This document shows, in pieces, positions 10,801 to 20,582 of a stretch of DNA of 64,000 bases. This DNA comes from Enterobacter chengduensis. GTDB lineage: Bacteria > Pseudomonadota > Gammaproteobacteria > Enterobacterales > Enterobacteriaceae. The stretch covers positions 1,054,001 through 1,118,000 of the forward strand of contig NZ_CP043318.1 of NCBI RefSeq assembly GCF_001984825.2, written 5' to 3'. Below the pieces are notes generated by a model. That model was not told where the DNA came from. It saw only the letters and a program-made list of their open reading frames with translations, and searched no databases. The stretch's first letter is position 1, and the number at the start of each line of letters is the position of its first letter. The translations under genes were made by a program, and so were the position numbers.

Positions 10801-10824
10801 AATCCCGGCACATCTGCCGGGATT
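10801..10824 (-). terminator. Rho-independent terminator of phoE
   Basis: Perfect 10-bp stem AATCCCGGCA / TGCCGGGATT with a 4-nt loop, 17 nt after the phoE stop; on the minus strand it runs into a T tract. It may also work for crl on the plus strand. Confidence 0.85.
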
Positions 10825-10841
10825 TTCTTATTCGGAAAATA

Positions 10842-11894
10842 TTAGAACTGGTAGGTCATGCCCAGGGCAACAATATCATCGCTGCTCACGCCCAGTTTAT
10901 TATCGTCGTCAATCTGGTTGATTTTATAATCAACAAACGCGGACATATTTTTGTTGAAGTAATAGGTCGCGCCGACATCAATGTATTTCACGATATCTTC
11001 GTCGCCAATCCCTTCGATGTCTTTGCCTTTAGACTGAACATAACCCACGGATGGACGCAGACCAAAGTCAAACTGATACTGGGCGACTACTTCGAAGTTT
11101 TGCGCTTTATTTGCGAAACCGCCGGAGATAGGGGCCATATTACGGGTTTCAGAATAGATGGTGGCCAGATAAATATCGTTGGCATCATATTTCAGACCGG
11201 TTGCCCAGCCTTCCGCTTTATTACCTTCACCGCGAGCCAGCAGGTTCTGCGCGTTGGTGCGATCGGAGCTGGCATAAGCGCCGATTACAGAAAAATCGCT
11301 GCCGCCGAAGTCATAGCTCAGAGACGTACCAAAGCCGTCCCCGTTCTGCTTTTTCACGTCACGGTTTTCGTTTTTGCCCTGATATTGCAGGGTCATATCA
11401 AGGCCGTCCACCACGCCAAAGAAGTCGGTGTTACGATAGGTGGCAAGACCGGAGGCACGCTTGGTCATGAAGTTGTCGGTCTGTGCCAGACCGTCGCCAC
11501 CGAACTCCGGGAACATATCTGTCCAGGCGGCAACGTCATACAGCGCGCCCAGGTTACGTCCGTAATCCAGAGAGCCGAAGTCTTTCACTTTAATACCGGC
11601 AAATGCCAGACGCGTTTTCTGAGTAGAGTCGCTTTCGGCTTTGTTACCGGCAAACTCAGCTTCCCAGCGGCCATAGCCCGTCAGCTGATCGTTAATCTGA
11701 GTTTCGCCTTTAAAGCCGAAACGAACGTACGTCTGGTCACCATCTTTGGTGTCGTCATCGCTGATATAGTGCATGGCTTTCACTTTGCCGTACACGTCCA
11801 GTTTATTACCGTTTTTATTATAAACTTCAGCTGCGTGAACGGATGCAGAAGTAACCACGCCCATAACCACTAATGCCAGAGTGCTCTTTTTCAT
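10842..11894 (-). CDS. phoE: Outer-membrane phosphoporin PhoE
   Basis: 350 residues, a trimeric general porin made under phosphate limitation that favours anions. A signal peptide of about 21 residues ends in SASVHA before [16 protein letters not shown]. The constriction-loop motif PEFGGD is present and the chain ends in the Phe-terminated beta-strand VALGMTYQF needed for outer-membrane assembly. A Pho box lies about 100 nt upstream (11993-12010). Confidence 0.97.
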   Translation of the reverse strand: MKKSTLALVVMGVVTSASVHAAEVYNKNGNKLDVYGKVKAMHYISDDDTKDGDQTYVRFGFKGETQINDQLTGYGRWEAEFAGNKAESDSTQKTRLAFAGIKVKDFGSLDYGRNLGALYDVAAWTDMFPEFGGDGLAQTDNFMTKRASGLATYRNTDFFGVVDGLDMTLQYQGKNENRDVKKQNGDGFGTSLSYDFGGSDFSVIGAYASSDRTNAQNLLARGEGNKAEGWATGLKYDANDIYLATIYSETRNMAPISGGFANKAQNFEVVAQYQFDFGLRPSVGYVQSKGKDIEGIGDEDIVKYIDVGATYYFNKNMSAFVDYKINQIDDDNKLGVSSDDIVALGMTYQF

Positions 11895-11992
11895 TTTCGA
11901 TCCTGTCTTATAAACGCGCTAAAAAAATTCGCTGGACGATAAGCTCATGCTTAAGTCCCGTGAAAAAACAGGAAGGGTTTTATCGTTCTGGA

Positions 11993-12010
11993 ATGAAACT
12001 TTTATGACAA
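11993..12010 (-). promoter_or_regulatory. Pho box (PhoB site) upstream of phoE
   Basis: Minus-strand TTGTCATAAAAGTTTCAT fits the 18-nt PhoB consensus (CTGTCATA-A-A-CTGTCAT) at most positions, particularly the first repeat. The 305-nt space 11895-12199 between phoE and proB contains this site and no gene; I see no convincing proB promoter in it beyond a TTGACA at 12161-12166. Confidence 0.75.
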
Positions 12011-12199
12011 ACTAAGAATAATTTTAAAAAACTGTGATTTATTATTTCGGTAATAAAAGTGTCAAATTCTCCCGCTACGCTTCCTGATCCCGCGCAACAA
12101 AGTGTTTCGCGATGTGCTAAGGCAGTTGGCAACGGGGCTGACTCCTGTTAAAACGTTCGTTTGACATTACTTTCCCTTATCGTTGAACGGCAGAGAATC

Positions 12200-13303
12200 A
12201 TGAGTGACAGCCAGACGCTGGTGGTAAAACTCGGTACCAGTGTGTTAACAGGCGGATCGCGCCGCCTAAATCGCGCCCACATTGTTGAGCTTGTACGTCA
12301 GTGCGCTCAGTTACATGCCGCAGGGCATCGTATTGTGATTGTGACCTCCGGGGCGATTGCCGCCGGGCGTGAACACCTGGGTTACCCCGAACTCCCCGCG
12401 ACGATCGCCTCCAAACAGCTGCTGGCCGCCGTGGGGCAAAGCCGACTTATTCAACTCTGGGAACAGCTGTTCTCCATCTATGGCATCCACGTCGGGCAGA
12501 TGCTGCTGACGCGCGCGGATATGGAAGACCGCGAGCGCTTCCTCAACGCCCGCGATACCCTGCGCGCGCTGCTGGACAACAATATCGTTCCTGTTATTAA
12601 CGAAAACGACGCCGTCGCCACCGCTGAAATTAAAGTGGGTGATAACGATAACCTCTCCGCGCTGGCCGCCATTCTGGCCGGTGCGGATAAATTGCTGCTT
12701 CTGACCGATCAGCAGGGGCTGTTTACCGCCGATCCGCGCTCCAACCCGGAAGCCGAGCTGATTACCGACGTTCACGGTATCGACGATGCGCTGCGCGCCA
12801 TCGCCGGCGACAGCGTGTCCGGCCTCGGAACCGGCGGCATGGGGACCAAGCTGCAGGCCGCTGACGTGGCATGCCGCGCCGGTATCGACACCATCATTGC
12901 TGCGGGCAGCCGCCCGGGCGTGATTGGCGACGTGATGGAAGGCCTCTCCGTCGGCACCCGCTTCCACGCCCAGGAATCTCCGCTGGAAAACCGCAAGCGC
13001 TGGATATTTGGCGCGCCGCCTGCGGGCGAACTCGTCGTGGATGAAGGGGCAACCGCCGCGATTCTGGAACGAGGAAGTTCATTACTTCCTAAAGGAATTA
13101 AAAGCGTGACAGGCAACTTCTCCCGTGGTGAAGTGATCCGCATCCGTAACCTCGAAGGTCGCGACATCGCCCACGGCGTCAGCCGCTATAACAGCGATGC
13201 CCTGCGCCGCATCGCGGGCCACCATTCGCAGCAGATCGACGCCATTCTGGGCTATGAATATGGCCCGGTTGCCGTCCACCGCGATGACATGATTATTCGT
13301 TAA
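12200..13303 (+). CDS. proB: Glutamate 5-kinase
   Basis: Start at ATG 12200 ([16 protein letters not shown]), giving 367 residues as in E. coli; the 13 codons upstream are dropped. It catalyses the first, proline-inhibited step of proline synthesis. An amino-acid kinase domain ([52 protein letters not shown]) is followed by a C-terminal PUA domain from about residue 275. It is 11 nt upstream of proA in one operon. Confidence 0.98.
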   Translation: MSDSQTLVVKLGTSVLTGGSRRLNRAHIVELVRQCAQLHAAGHRIVIVTSGAIAAGREHLGYPELPATIASKQLLAAVGQSRLIQLWEQLFSIYGIHVGQMLLTRADMEDRERFLNARDTLRALLDNNIVPVINENDAVATAEIKVGDNDNLSALAAILAGADKLLLLTDQQGLFTADPRSNPEAELITDVHGIDDALRAIAGDSVSGLGTGGMGTKLQAADVACRAGIDTIIAAGSRPGVIGDVMEGLSVGTRFHAQESPLENRKRWIFGAPPAGELVVDEGATAAILERGSSLLPKGIKSVTGNFSRGEVIRIRNLEGRDIAHGVSRYNSDALRRIAGHHSQQIDAILGYEYGPVAVHRDDMIIR

Positions 13304-13314
13304 GGAGCCAGAAC

Positions 13315-14568
13315 ATGCTGGAACAAATGGGCGCTGCCGCGAAGGCCGCCTCTTACAAACTGGCGCTCCTTTCCAGCCGCGAGAAAAACCGCGTGCTGGA
13401 AAAAATCGCTGATTATCTGGAATCGCAATCCGCTGAGATCCTGCGAGCCAACGAACAGGATTTAGCTGAGGCGCGTGAAAACGGCCTGAGCGAAGCGATG
13501 CTTGACCGCCTGGCGCTTACTCCGGCGCGCCTGAAAGGCATTGCCGACGATGTCCGCCAGGTCTGCAACCTGGCCGACCCGGTAGGGCAGGTGATAGACG
13601 GTGGGCTGCTCGACAGCGGTTTACGCCTGGAGCGTCGCCGCGTGCCGCTCGGCGTCATCGGCGTGATTTATGAAGCCCGTCCCAACGTGACGGTGGATGT
13701 TGCGTCTCTGTGCCTGAAAACCGGCAACGCCGCCATTCTGCGTGGTGGGAAAGAGACCTGGCGCACCAACGCCGCGACGGTGAAAGTCATCCAGCAGGCG
13801 CTGGAAGAGTGTGGCTTACCGGCGGGGGCCGTGCAGGCGATCGAGAGCCCGGACCGCGCGCTGGTCAACGAAATGCTGCGCATGGACAAATACATCGACA
13901 TGCTGATCCCACGCGGCGGCGCGGGCCTGCACAAGCTGTGCCGCGAGCAGTCGACGATCCCGGTGATCACCGGCGGTATCGGCGTATGCCATATCGTGGT
14001 GGACGACAGCGCTGAGATTGCGCCGGCGCTGAAGATTATCGTGAACGCGAAAACCCAGCGTCCAAGCACCTGTAACACCGTAGAAACGCTGCTGGTGCAC
14101 CAGGGTATTGCGAGCACCTTCCTGCCAGCCCTGAGCAAACAGATGGCGGAGAGCGGCGTGACGCTGCACGCTGATGCTAACGCGCTCGCACTGCTGCAGG
14201 ATGGCCCGGCAAACGTGGTTCCTGTAAAAGCGGAACAGTACGACGACGAGTTCCTGTCGCTGGATCTGAACGTGAAAATCGTGAGCGATCTCGACGACGC
14301 CATTGCGCACATCCGTGAACACGGCACGCAGCATTCTGACGCGATTCTGACGCGCACCCTGCGCAATGCCGATCGCTTCGTGAATGAGGTGGATTCCTCT
14401 GCGGTGTATGTGAATGCCTCCACCCGCTTCACCGACGGCGGCCAGTTTGGCCTTGGCGCCGAGGTGGCGGTCAGCACGCAGAAACTGCACGCGCGCGGTC
14501 CGATGGGGCTGGAAGCGCTGACCACCTACAAGTGGATCGGCTTCGGCGACGATACGATTCGTGCGTAA
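13315..14568 (+). CDS. proA: Gamma-glutamyl phosphate reductase
   Basis: 417 residues, the second enzyme of proline synthesis, reducing glutamyl-5-phosphate with NADPH. The aldehyde-dehydrogenase-type catalytic Cys is in [13 protein letters not shown] (about residue 255), and the C-terminal [23 protein letters not shown] is conserved. AGGAG stands upstream of the ATG. It ends 111 nt before thrW, the usual enterobacterial neighbour. Confidence 0.98.
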   Translation: MLEQMGAAAKAASYKLALLSSREKNRVLEKIADYLESQSAEILRANEQDLAEARENGLSEAMLDRLALTPARLKGIADDVRQVCNLADPVGQVIDGGLLDSGLRLERRRVPLGVIGVIYEARPNVTVDVASLCLKTGNAAILRGGKETWRTNAATVKVIQQALEECGLPAGAVQAIESPDRALVNEMLRMDKYIDMLIPRGGAGLHKLCREQSTIPVITGGIGVCHIVVDDSAEIAPALKIIVNAKTQRPSTCNTVETLLVHQGIASTFLPALSKQMAESGVTLHADANALALLQDGPANVVPVKAEQYDDEFLSLDLNVKIVSDLDDAIAHIREHGTQHSDAILTRTLRNADRFVNEVDSSAVYVNASTRFTDGGQFGLGAEVAVSTQKLHARGPMGLEALTTYKWIGFGDDTIRA

Positions 14569-14613
14569 ATAATCACGGGTGATGCAAAAATAGCCGTTTG
14601 ATTCAAAAGGGCA

Positions 14614-14642
14614 TTGACGCATCACCCGGATAGATCTAACCT
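14614..14642 (+). promoter_or_regulatory. Probable thrW promoter
   Basis: TTGACG (14614-14619), a 17-nt spacer and TAACCT (14637-14642), followed by a GC-rich stretch, 38 nt before the tRNA. The -35 lies inside a GGGTGATGC / GCATCACCC inverted repeat that may also end proBA transcription. Confidence 0.5.
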
Positions 14643-14679
14643 TTTGCCCCGTGGTTACGTTCGTAACCGGCCTTTCAGG

Positions 14680-14755
14680 GCCGATATAGCTCAGTTGGTA
14701 GAGCAGCGCATTCGTAATGCGAAGGTCGTAGGTTCGACTCCTATTATCGGCACCA
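14680..14755 (+). tRNA. thrW: tRNA-Thr (anticodon CGU)
   Basis: 76 nt including an encoded CCA. The acceptor arms GCCGATA / TATCGGC pair, the T-arm contains GTTCGACTC, and the anticodon loop is TTCGTAA, giving CGU for threonine. Its 3' 46 nt form the left attachment site of the prophage, which rebuilds an intact gene on insertion. Confidence 0.97.
14710..14755 (+). other. Prophage attL, 46-bp core within thrW
   Basis: The 46 bp from the anticodon arm to CCA are repeated exactly at 57958-58003. The integrase gene lies 15 nt to the right and reads towards this site, the usual arrangement for tRNA-targeting phages. Confidence 0.93.
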
Positions 14756-14769
14756 CTAACCACGCGGGT

Positions 14770-15933
14770 TCACGCGATATTCACCAGTTCAGCAAAAGCG
14801 CCTTGTGCCATATTTGTGCCATTCCCCGCCAGGAATGAGTCGATTTGCATGGCATGCTGCGTCAGGTGATTCGGTGCCAGATGTGCATAACGCTGCACCA
14901 TCTCGATGCTTTCCCACCCGCCCATTTCCTGTAGCGCACTGAGTGGCACGCCGGACTGTACAAGCCAGCTCGCCCATGTGTGCCGCAGGTCATGGAAGCG
15001 GAAATTTTCTATTCCTGCCCGCCTTAACGCCGCGCGCCATGCCGTGTTAGCATCAGACCGCATTTTGCGCACTGCCTTTGTTCTCGTTCCATCCGGGCGA
15101 ACGGATGATTCAGTGTGAACAAAGACCCACCGGTTATGTTTCCCCAGCTGCTCCCGCAGCACCTTACAGGCCGATTCGTTCAGGGCGACCCCAATCGCCC
15201 TTCCTGCTTTCGCGTCCTCGGGGTGAATCCACGCGACCTTCCTCTGCATATCAATTTGCGACCACTCCAGATCTGTGATGTTCGACCTGCGCAGCCCCGT
15301 CGCCAGTGCAAAAATAACAACTGGCTTCATATGCTCGGGAAGCTCCCGGATCAGGTTCGCCGCTTCCTCTTTGGTTAGCCAGCGAATACGCTTATTTTTC
15401 GGCACCGGGCATTTGATGTTCGGCGCTTTGGCTATCCATCGCCATTCGTTGGCCGCGCATCGTAACAGCGCCCGGATGAAAGCAAGGTGCGTCGCCTTCG
15501 TCGCCAGCGACGCTGGTTTATCCTTAAATTCAGGAACCGGCTTACCTCTTCGCAGCTGGCTGTCCCGTTTAGCCTCCCAGTTCATTCGATGTTTGCGATT
15601 AACCATCGAACTCACCGCCGACAAGATCCTGTCTTCCGTGATTGCTGACAGGTCCATTCCTTTGAAGTGCATCCTCCAGAATCCGATCCGGCTTTTGTCA
15701 TCGTCCAGGCTTTTCTTGTGCTGCTTTTCGTTAAGCCAGCGAACGCACGCTTCATCAAATGTTCGCGGCTTAAACTCCCCCATCTTATCAACTCGCCATG
15801 CTTCAGCTTTCAGCTGATCATAGAGCTCCTGCGCTTGCCTTTTGTCCGTTGTCCCAAGAGACCGTCTAATTCGACTTCCACCAGGCGTAACGAAGTCGCA
15901 GTGCCACGTACCGGCACGTTGTTTGATTGACAT
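14770..15933 (-). CDS. int: Prophage tyrosine-recombinase integrase
   Basis: 387 residues. An N-terminal Arm-type DNA-binding domain (residues 1-60) and SAM-like core-binding domain precede the catalytic domain. The catalytic set is visible: Arg in [14 protein letters not shown], the His-x-x-Arg box [11 protein letters not shown], and the tyrosine in [15 protein letters not shown]. It integrates and excises the prophage at thrW. The ATG at 15933 lies inside the upstream excisionase-like gene (124-nt overlap), so the two are co-transcribed from the left operon. Confidence 0.96.
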   Translation of the reverse strand: MSIKQRAGTWHCDFVTPGGSRIRRSLGTTDKRQAQELYDQLKAEAWRVDKMGEFKPRTFDEACVRWLNEKQHKKSLDDDKSRIGFWRMHFKGMDLSAITEDRILSAVSSMVNRKHRMNWEAKRDSQLRRGKPVPEFKDKPASLATKATHLAFIRALLRCAANEWRWIAKAPNIKCPVPKNKRIRWLTKEEAANLIRELPEHMKPVVIFALATGLRRSNITDLEWSQIDMQRKVAWIHPEDAKAGRAIGVALNESACKVLREQLGKHNRWVFVHTESSVRPDGTRTKAVRKMRSDANTAWRAALRRAGIENFRFHDLRHTWASWLVQSGVPLSALQEMGGWESIEMVQRYAHLAPNHLTQHAMQIDSFLAGNGTNMAQGAFAELVNIA

Positions 15934-16157
15934 GCTTTATCCTCCTGCACATCAACCGCATTCACGGGTTGATTGTGGATCGGGTTCTTCACTGCCGCAA
16001 TACAGTCTGTTTTGCAGATCAGGTATGGGCTTTTTTTCTTATGTGGATTTTTTCGGGTAGCAGCCAGGCGACCGGACTTTATCCACTGGGCAATCGTGCC
16101 TTTATCCACTTTTAGGAAGGCGGCGGCCTCATCTCTGGTAAATACTTCTTCGTCCAT
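15810..16157 (-). CDS. Excisionase-like helix-turn-helix protein
   Basis: 115 residues; the N-terminal half is a MerR/HTH_17-type winged helix ([29 protein letters not shown]), the fold of many recombination directionality factors. It overlaps int by 124 nt in another frame, the place expected for xis. A GGAGAA ribosome site precedes the ATG. The C-terminal half, which overlaps int, is low in recognisable features. The role as excisionase is inferred from fold and position. Confidence 0.7.
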   Translation of the reverse strand: MDEEVFTRDEAAAFLKVDKGTIAQWIKSGRLAATRKNPHKKKSPYLICKTDCIAAVKNPIHNQPVNAVDVQEDKACQSNNVPVRGTATSLRLVEVELDGLLGQRTKGKRRSSMIS

Positions 16158-16198
16158 CGATGTTCTCCAGTGACCCCAGCCGGGGCCGTCATTGTTAT

Positions 16199-16444
16199 TC
16201 AGTGTGCCTGTGCTGGCAGGTTTCGAAGTTTACGAACGCCGATCATTGCTGTGGCGACATAGCTGGTGGCCCGGTTGACGACTTCGACGGTGACCTTCAT
16301 GCCATCCACCTCGACGGTGTAATTTGTCTGGTGTTTCTGCCTTCCGTAATCGCCATATTTTGCATGGTGCGCCGCCAGCGCAACATCGCAAGCGCGGCGA
16401 CCAACAGGTGATTGCTTACTGCGATTAATCAGCCTCATCATCAC
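16199..16444 (-). CDS. Small phage protein, DUF4060 type
   Basis: 81 residues with the opening MRLINRSKQSPVGRRACDVALAAHH and ending VEVVNRATSYVATAMIGVRKL, which I recognise as the DUF4060 pattern of enterobacterial prophages; function unknown. The start overlaps the stop of the upstream methyltransferase by 4 nt (ATGA), so the two are translationally coupled in the left operon. Confidence 0.7.
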   Translation of the reverse strand: MMMRLINRSKQSPVGRRACDVALAAHHAKYGDYGRQKHQTNYTVEVDGMKVTVEVVNRATSYVATAMIGVRKLRNLPAQAH

Positions 16445-19011
16445 TTCACTCCCAAAGTGGCTACGACATCACTCGCTGTTTCGCGGGTGCTGCCTTTGCT
16501 GGATATAGCCCGGCGAGCACTGACGCGGTGCAGGGTGAAGCCGTGCTGTTCGTAAAGTTCAATTACGCGCGGTGCGGTAGAATTGCTGATTACCACTTTT
16601 GCCCCCCGCTGGTGGGCTGCCACACAGCATTCCGCAAGCTCTACTTGGCTACCCCACGAGAACCCACCAGCCGCGTAGTTAGTGAAACCAGCGGTGCCGG
16701 GTAGCGGCTCATAAGGTGGATCGCAGTAAACGACGTCACCATCACCTGCCAGTGCTAGCGTGCGTCTGAAGCCTGCATTCATGAATACGCATGCGTGAGC
16801 CTTTCGCTTAAATGCCTTGATCTCTTCTTCCGGGAAATATGGCGCTTTATATTTCCCAAAGCCGACGTTAAAAAAACCGTCCAGGTTATAACGGATCAGG
16901 CCGTTGAAACAGTGCCGATTGAGGTAAAGGAATGCTGCTGCACGCTCGACCGCGTCCAGCTGCTGCGCATTGAATGCTTCACGAATTACCGTGTAGTTTT
17001 CGGCATCATTCAGGTGTCTGAATGCCTTCATTGCTTCGTAGATCACCGAATCGGGGACCACCGCCAGCATCTGATACAGGTTAATCAGGTCAGTGTTGAC
17101 GTCAGCAAGCAGGAAGCATTCGTGCTTGTCTGAGTTAAGGAACACCGATCCGCCACCCACAAAAGGCTCGATGAGACGCTTACCTGCGGGGATCAGGCGA
17201 TCCAGTTCCGGCAGCAGTGAATATTTACCGCCAGCCCATTTTAGGAACGGTCGCTGCCAGCTGCGCGGCGTAGGTTCTGCTATGGGCAGTGCTGCCGCGA
17301 TACGTTCACCAATCCAGCGCATTACCGGGACGGCCATGCTGTTGCCGATCGCTTTATAGCGTGGCCCATCCGGGCAATCAGCCGCAGCTTTTCCGCGCCA
17401 CGAAATCAGAGTGTGGTTATCGGGAAAACCCTGGAGTCGCTCGCATTCAACGGGCGTTAGGCGGCGAACCTGCATGCCAAACTGAACGACGTCAGCAGAT
17501 GCACGCGAATCCTGCGTAAAGGCCACGTCTTCCTGATAGCCTTTACCTTGAGGGCCAGCAGCATCGTGGCGACCAATAGACGCGTGCTGGATGCAAATAG
17601 CGGGCGGCTGACCGCTGTTTGCATGGCTGGTATCGTGATTACCGGCTCTCAGCGTTGGTGACATATCCACGGTCGCATCAGCGCCATGGTCTTTGTAGCT
17701 GAAAGCTATTGCCGGGAAGCCTTGTCCTGGTTTACCTCCGCCAGTGGATAGAGGGCCGACTATTTGCCCGTCGCCGCCCTGCAAACGAATCTCACCACGA
17801 CTGTTCTCCGCGAAAGCAATGGCTGGGGCCAGATTGGTGCCTGATTGTGCTGAAGTCAGCGTAGGGGCTTGTTCTTCAGCCCAACCAATGCCACCGGCTT
17901 TACTGCCCTGACCGGGTTTAAACCCATAACACACGGCGTTTTCCTGACCATGATTACGTCCCAACGTATGAGCCAACTCGTGATTAGTGTCAGGATCTTG
18001 CGTGCCATGGACAGCGAAGGTCTCTGTGTCAAAGTCCATTCTCACACCGTGGGCGGTGCATGCGGTTGCTACGTCGATACTTCCGCCAGTATTGCCTCCG
18101 CCATACGCCAAAACGTAGGTGTCCAAATCTTCTGCGGTGCTGTCGTTTTCTTTCGCCAACAATGTGCGGGAAATATCGGAATAAGCGTCTGATACAAGTC
18201 CAGATCCGCGCTGGCTGAAAATTTCCTGATTGCTGGCGCCAATACCACCAATATTGTTGGACTGGTTCAGGGTTGGGTGTGGATTTGCTGGGTTGTCCCA
18301 GTGACTACCGCCATCAGAGCGTTTTCCAGCATAGCTGGCAATTTCCGGTTGCGTTTCTCGGCGCGGCGGAGTATCCCGGCGCACGCTGTTGAGCTCAAAA
18401 AGTACCGCTGTGGGATCGAAGTCTTTTCGAGAACTTGCGACAACGAACACACGGCGGCGGCGTTGGGCCACTCCGAAAAATTGAGCATCAAGGACGCGCC
18501 AGGCGATAATCCTTTGTGGTCCAGACACACAACCTGCGTGCGTCCATTTTCCCCCTGCTGGCTGCAACTCGCAGCTTTCTCCGGCAAGTCCTGCCAGAAA
18601 ACAGCCGAAGGCGTTGTCTTTGCTGCTGAGGACGCCCGGGACGTTTTCCCAGACGATGATCGCTTCTTCTTCCCCGCGTTCGCGGCGTTTGTCGTCGATT
18701 GCATTCGCTAATTCCACGTAAGAAAGGGTTAACTGTCCGCGCTCGTCGTCCAGACCATTACGCAGGCCAGCAATACTGAAAGCCTGACACGGCGTGCCGC
18801 CTACCAGCACATCTGGTGCCGCAACATCACCAGCTCGCACCGCAGCGGCGATTTTTGTCATGTCGCCGAGATTCGCCACCTGCGGCCAGTGATGAGCCAG
18901 GACAGCAGACGGAAACGCTTCAATCTCAGCAAACCATGCTGGTTGCCATCCCTGCGACTCCCATGCGACGCTGGCGGCTTCAATCCCACTGCAAACAGAT
19001 CCGTATCTCAT
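16441..19011 (-). CDS. Fused C5-cytosine / N6-adenine DNA methyltransferase
   Basis: 856 residues with two complete methyltransferase units. Residues 1-570 are a Dcm-type C5 enzyme: SAM motif VCSGIEAASVAW (6-17), catalytic Cys75 in GGTPCQAFS, ENVPGV (122-127), QRRRRVFVV (183-191), then an unusually long Gly-rich variable region (about 220-505), motif RLTPVECERLQGFP (517-530) and GNSMA (556-560). Residues 585-856 are a Dam-type D12 enzyme: FLKWAGGK (589-596), EPFVGGG (615-621), DPPY (764-767). No restriction gene is adjacent, so it probably protects phage DNA from host restriction. Specificity cannot be read from sequence. Confidence 0.93.
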   Translation of the reverse strand: MRYGSVCSGIEAASVAWESQGWQPAWFAEIEAFPSAVLAHHWPQVANLGDMTKIAAAVRAGDVAAPDVLVGGTPCQAFSIAGLRNGLDDERGQLTLSYVELANAIDDKRRERGEEEAIIVWENVPGVLSSKDNAFGCFLAGLAGESCELQPAGGKWTHAGCVSGPQRIIAWRVLDAQFFGVAQRRRRVFVVASSRKDFDPTAVLFELNSVRRDTPPRRETQPEIASYAGKRSDGGSHWDNPANPHPTLNQSNNIGGIGASNQEIFSQRGSGLVSDAYSDISRTLLAKENDSTAEDLDTYVLAYGGGNTGGSIDVATACTAHGVRMDFDTETFAVHGTQDPDTNHELAHTLGRNHGQENAVCYGFKPGQGSKAGGIGWAEEQAPTLTSAQSGTNLAPAIAFAENSRGEIRLQGGDGQIVGPLSTGGGKPGQGFPAIAFSYKDHGADATVDMSPTLRAGNHDTSHANSGQPPAICIQHASIGRHDAAGPQGKGYQEDVAFTQDSRASADVVQFGMQVRRLTPVECERLQGFPDNHTLISWRGKAAADCPDGPRYKAIGNSMAVPVMRWIGERIAAALPIAEPTPRSWQRPFLKWAGGKYSLLPELDRLIPAGKRLIEPFVGGGSVFLNSDKHECFLLADVNTDLINLYQMLAVVPDSVIYEAMKAFRHLNDAENYTVIREAFNAQQLDAVERAAAFLYLNRHCFNGLIRYNLDGFFNVGFGKYKAPYFPEEEIKAFKRKAHACVFMNAGFRRTLALAGDGDVVYCDPPYEPLPGTAGFTNYAAGGFSWGSQVELAECCVAAHQRGAKVVISNSTAPRVIELYEQHGFTLHRVSARRAISSKGSTRETASDVVATLGVK

Positions 19012-19166
19012 GCTGCCACCTGCTTTTCGTTAAGTTCTTCAGCCAGTCGTTGCGCTTTCAGTGGGTTGGTAACGACTTCACCCCACGGCAGCAACCATCC
19101 GTTTTTCTCTTTGAGCCAGGGAAGGCGCTCCGCGCCAACCCTGATTTCGTCCTGTGCGTGCGTCAT
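19008..19166 (-). CDS. Small phage protein of 52 residues
   Basis: An unannotated-size reading frame beginning MTHAQDEIRVGAERLPWLKE and ending LAEELNEKQVAA. Its ATG overlaps the stop of the upstream gene (ATGA at 19163-19166) and its TGA overlaps the ATG of the methyltransferase, so it is the linking gene of a translationally coupled chain. That tiling is the main evidence that it is real. I do not recognise a family. Confidence 0.65.
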   Translation of the reverse strand: MTHAQDEIRVGAERLPWLKEKNGWLLPWGEVVTNPLKAQRLAEELNEKQVAA

Positions 19167-19894
19167 AGCGCATAGATAGAGTGAGAAGGGAACGGAAGAC
19201 CGATCGGCGCAAACGGGATATCGTCGTCAAAGTCTACCGGTGGCTGACCGCTGTTCTGCTGCAAGCGAGACTGTGGTGCGCCGCCAGTCTGATTTGCATA
19301 AGGGTTACCGCCATGTTGGGCATTGCGCGGGCCTGAGAACTGCGCGCCGCCGTGGATACGTTCATCCTTATCCTTCATCGACAGTTCAAGCGCGGCTATC
19401 GCTTCCGCTGGAGCGTTCTCAGCATGTTCGGCGTAGGTCTTACGCGTTCCCGGCTGGAAAACGTGGCGCACTTCGAACTTGTAGCCGTCGCCGCCGTCGT
19501 TTTTGGTGTAGAGCACCTTCTGGAGGAACAGGCCCACCTTTTTGCCAACCAGCGCCGGGCAGTGCCATTCGACGCCGTTCTGGCCTTGTACCTGCTGCGG
19601 TTGTGCCTGCTTGACCTGGGCGACCCACATCAGCGCCGATACCAGGCCCATGCCGAACGTCTGCTGGCCGTCCTTTCCGAGGAAGTTAATGCGCAAGTAA
19701 TTTGCCTTTGCCCCGTTGGAGTCCAGGCTCAGTTCCAGCGCCTGGGACTGGCTGCCATCTTTCCCGAAGGTGTACACCGCAGAAACGATTTCGCCCTCGT
19801 AAGCGCCGGTTTCGCTGATCCCGCCTGTTGCGCCAGCTTTCTTCGCCATCTCAGCCGTTTCGTTGTTCCACATAAAAGTCATTGGTTGGTTCAT
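19163..19894 (-). CDS. Phage single-strand DNA-binding-like protein
   Basis: 243 residues. The N-terminal two thirds resemble the DUF669/SSB-like proteins of temperate phages (ETGAYEGEIVSAVYTFGKDGSQSQ, NYLRINFLGKDGQQTFGM). A flexible Gln/Asn/Gly-rich linker (about 185-220) leads to an acidic tail DFDDDIPFAP, the arrangement of SSB C-termini. It directly precedes, in the genome, a RecA-like ATPase of Sak4 type, which in other phages works with a cognate SSB in annealing-based recombination. The SSB role is inferred. Confidence 0.6.
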   Translation of the reverse strand: MNQPMTFMWNNETAEMAKKAGATGGISETGAYEGEIVSAVYTFGKDGSQSQALELSLDSNGAKANYLRINFLGKDGQQTFGMGLVSALMWVAQVKQAQPQQVQGQNGVEWHCPALVGKKVGLFLQKVLYTKNDGGDGYKFEVRHVFQPGTRKTYAEHAENAPAEAIAALELSMKDKDERIHGGAQFSGPRNAQHGGNPYANQTGGAPQSRLQQNSGQPPVDFDDDIPFAPIGLPFPSHSIYAL

Positions 19895-19910
19895 CGTTAA
19901 ATCCTCAATG

Positions 19911-20582
19911 TTACAATTCGGTCATAAATTCGGTGATAGCCACGTCTACGGCGTGGAGGTCGTTTTCCATTTCCGTCTGGTCCGGGAACAGGTCAGGCGG
20001 TGCTTTGGCGGTGTCGTTGTCATCGCCTTTGATGAGAAAAACGTGTTTGCCGTCCTTCTTGATGGCGCGCAGCACGATGGAGAAATAGCCCTCTGGCGTC
20101 AGCTTTTCGTTGAGCATCTTCCCGGTGGTCTTCATGCGGATCTTTCCCTCGGTCTCTTCGGTGTGAGCCAGGAAATAAACGCGGAAGTCGTCCGGCAGCT
20201 CGGTGGCCGCCATGATGATTCGCCAGATGTGATCTGCCATTTCGGTGAACTTTGCATAGCCGGTCTGGTACGCGCGGTTCATGTTTTCGTGCTGCATGAC
20301 CACCTGGAAATCGTCGATGATCAGGACACGGCGCGTTTTCGACTGCACCATGCGATAGATGGTGTCCAGCACCGTTTCCCAGTTATCCGAGCGCAGAACG
20401 TTACCGCGCTGTTTGCTTCCGTCTGGCAGCAGCTTGCCGTGAAGTTTCCAGCCCGCAGACTTGAACGGCAGCATTTTGGGGATGCACTGGAGCAGCATCA
20501 CGTCGTCCGGATTGAAGTTGCGCAGGCTGTAGGACTTGCCCGCGCCAGAGTCACCGAGGATCAGCACTGGAGTACCCATCAT
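19911..20582 (-). CDS. RecA-like AAA ATPase, Sak4-type annealing/recombination protein
   Basis: 223 residues. Walker A GDSGAGKSYSL at about residues 10-20 and Walker B RRVLIIDDFQVV at about 90-101 (AAA_24 type). The size, the N-terminal P-loop and the neighbouring SSB-like gene fit the Sak4 family of phage recombinases, remote RecA relatives that promote single-strand annealing. The start overlaps the end of the exonuclease gene by 4 nt. An alternative is a generic phage nucleotide-binding protein of replication. Confidence 0.7.
   Translation of the reverse strand: MMGTPVLILGDSGAGKSYSLRNFNPDDVMLLQCIPKMLPFKSAGWKLHGKLLPDGSKQRGNVLRSDNWETVLDTIYRMVQSKTRRVLIIDDFQVVMQHENMNRAYQTGYAKFTEMADHIWRIIMAATELPDDFRVYFLAHTEETEGKIRMKTTGKMLNEKLTPEGYFSIVLRAIKKDGKHVFLIKGDDNDTAKAPPDLFPDQTEMENDLHAVDVAITEFMTEL

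Noticed and set aside
13668..14763. Long minus-strand frames opposite proA, one running into thrW
   Set aside because: They lie opposite a clear proA coding sequence and the tRNA; composition (Ser/Arg-rich) is that of a shadow frame.
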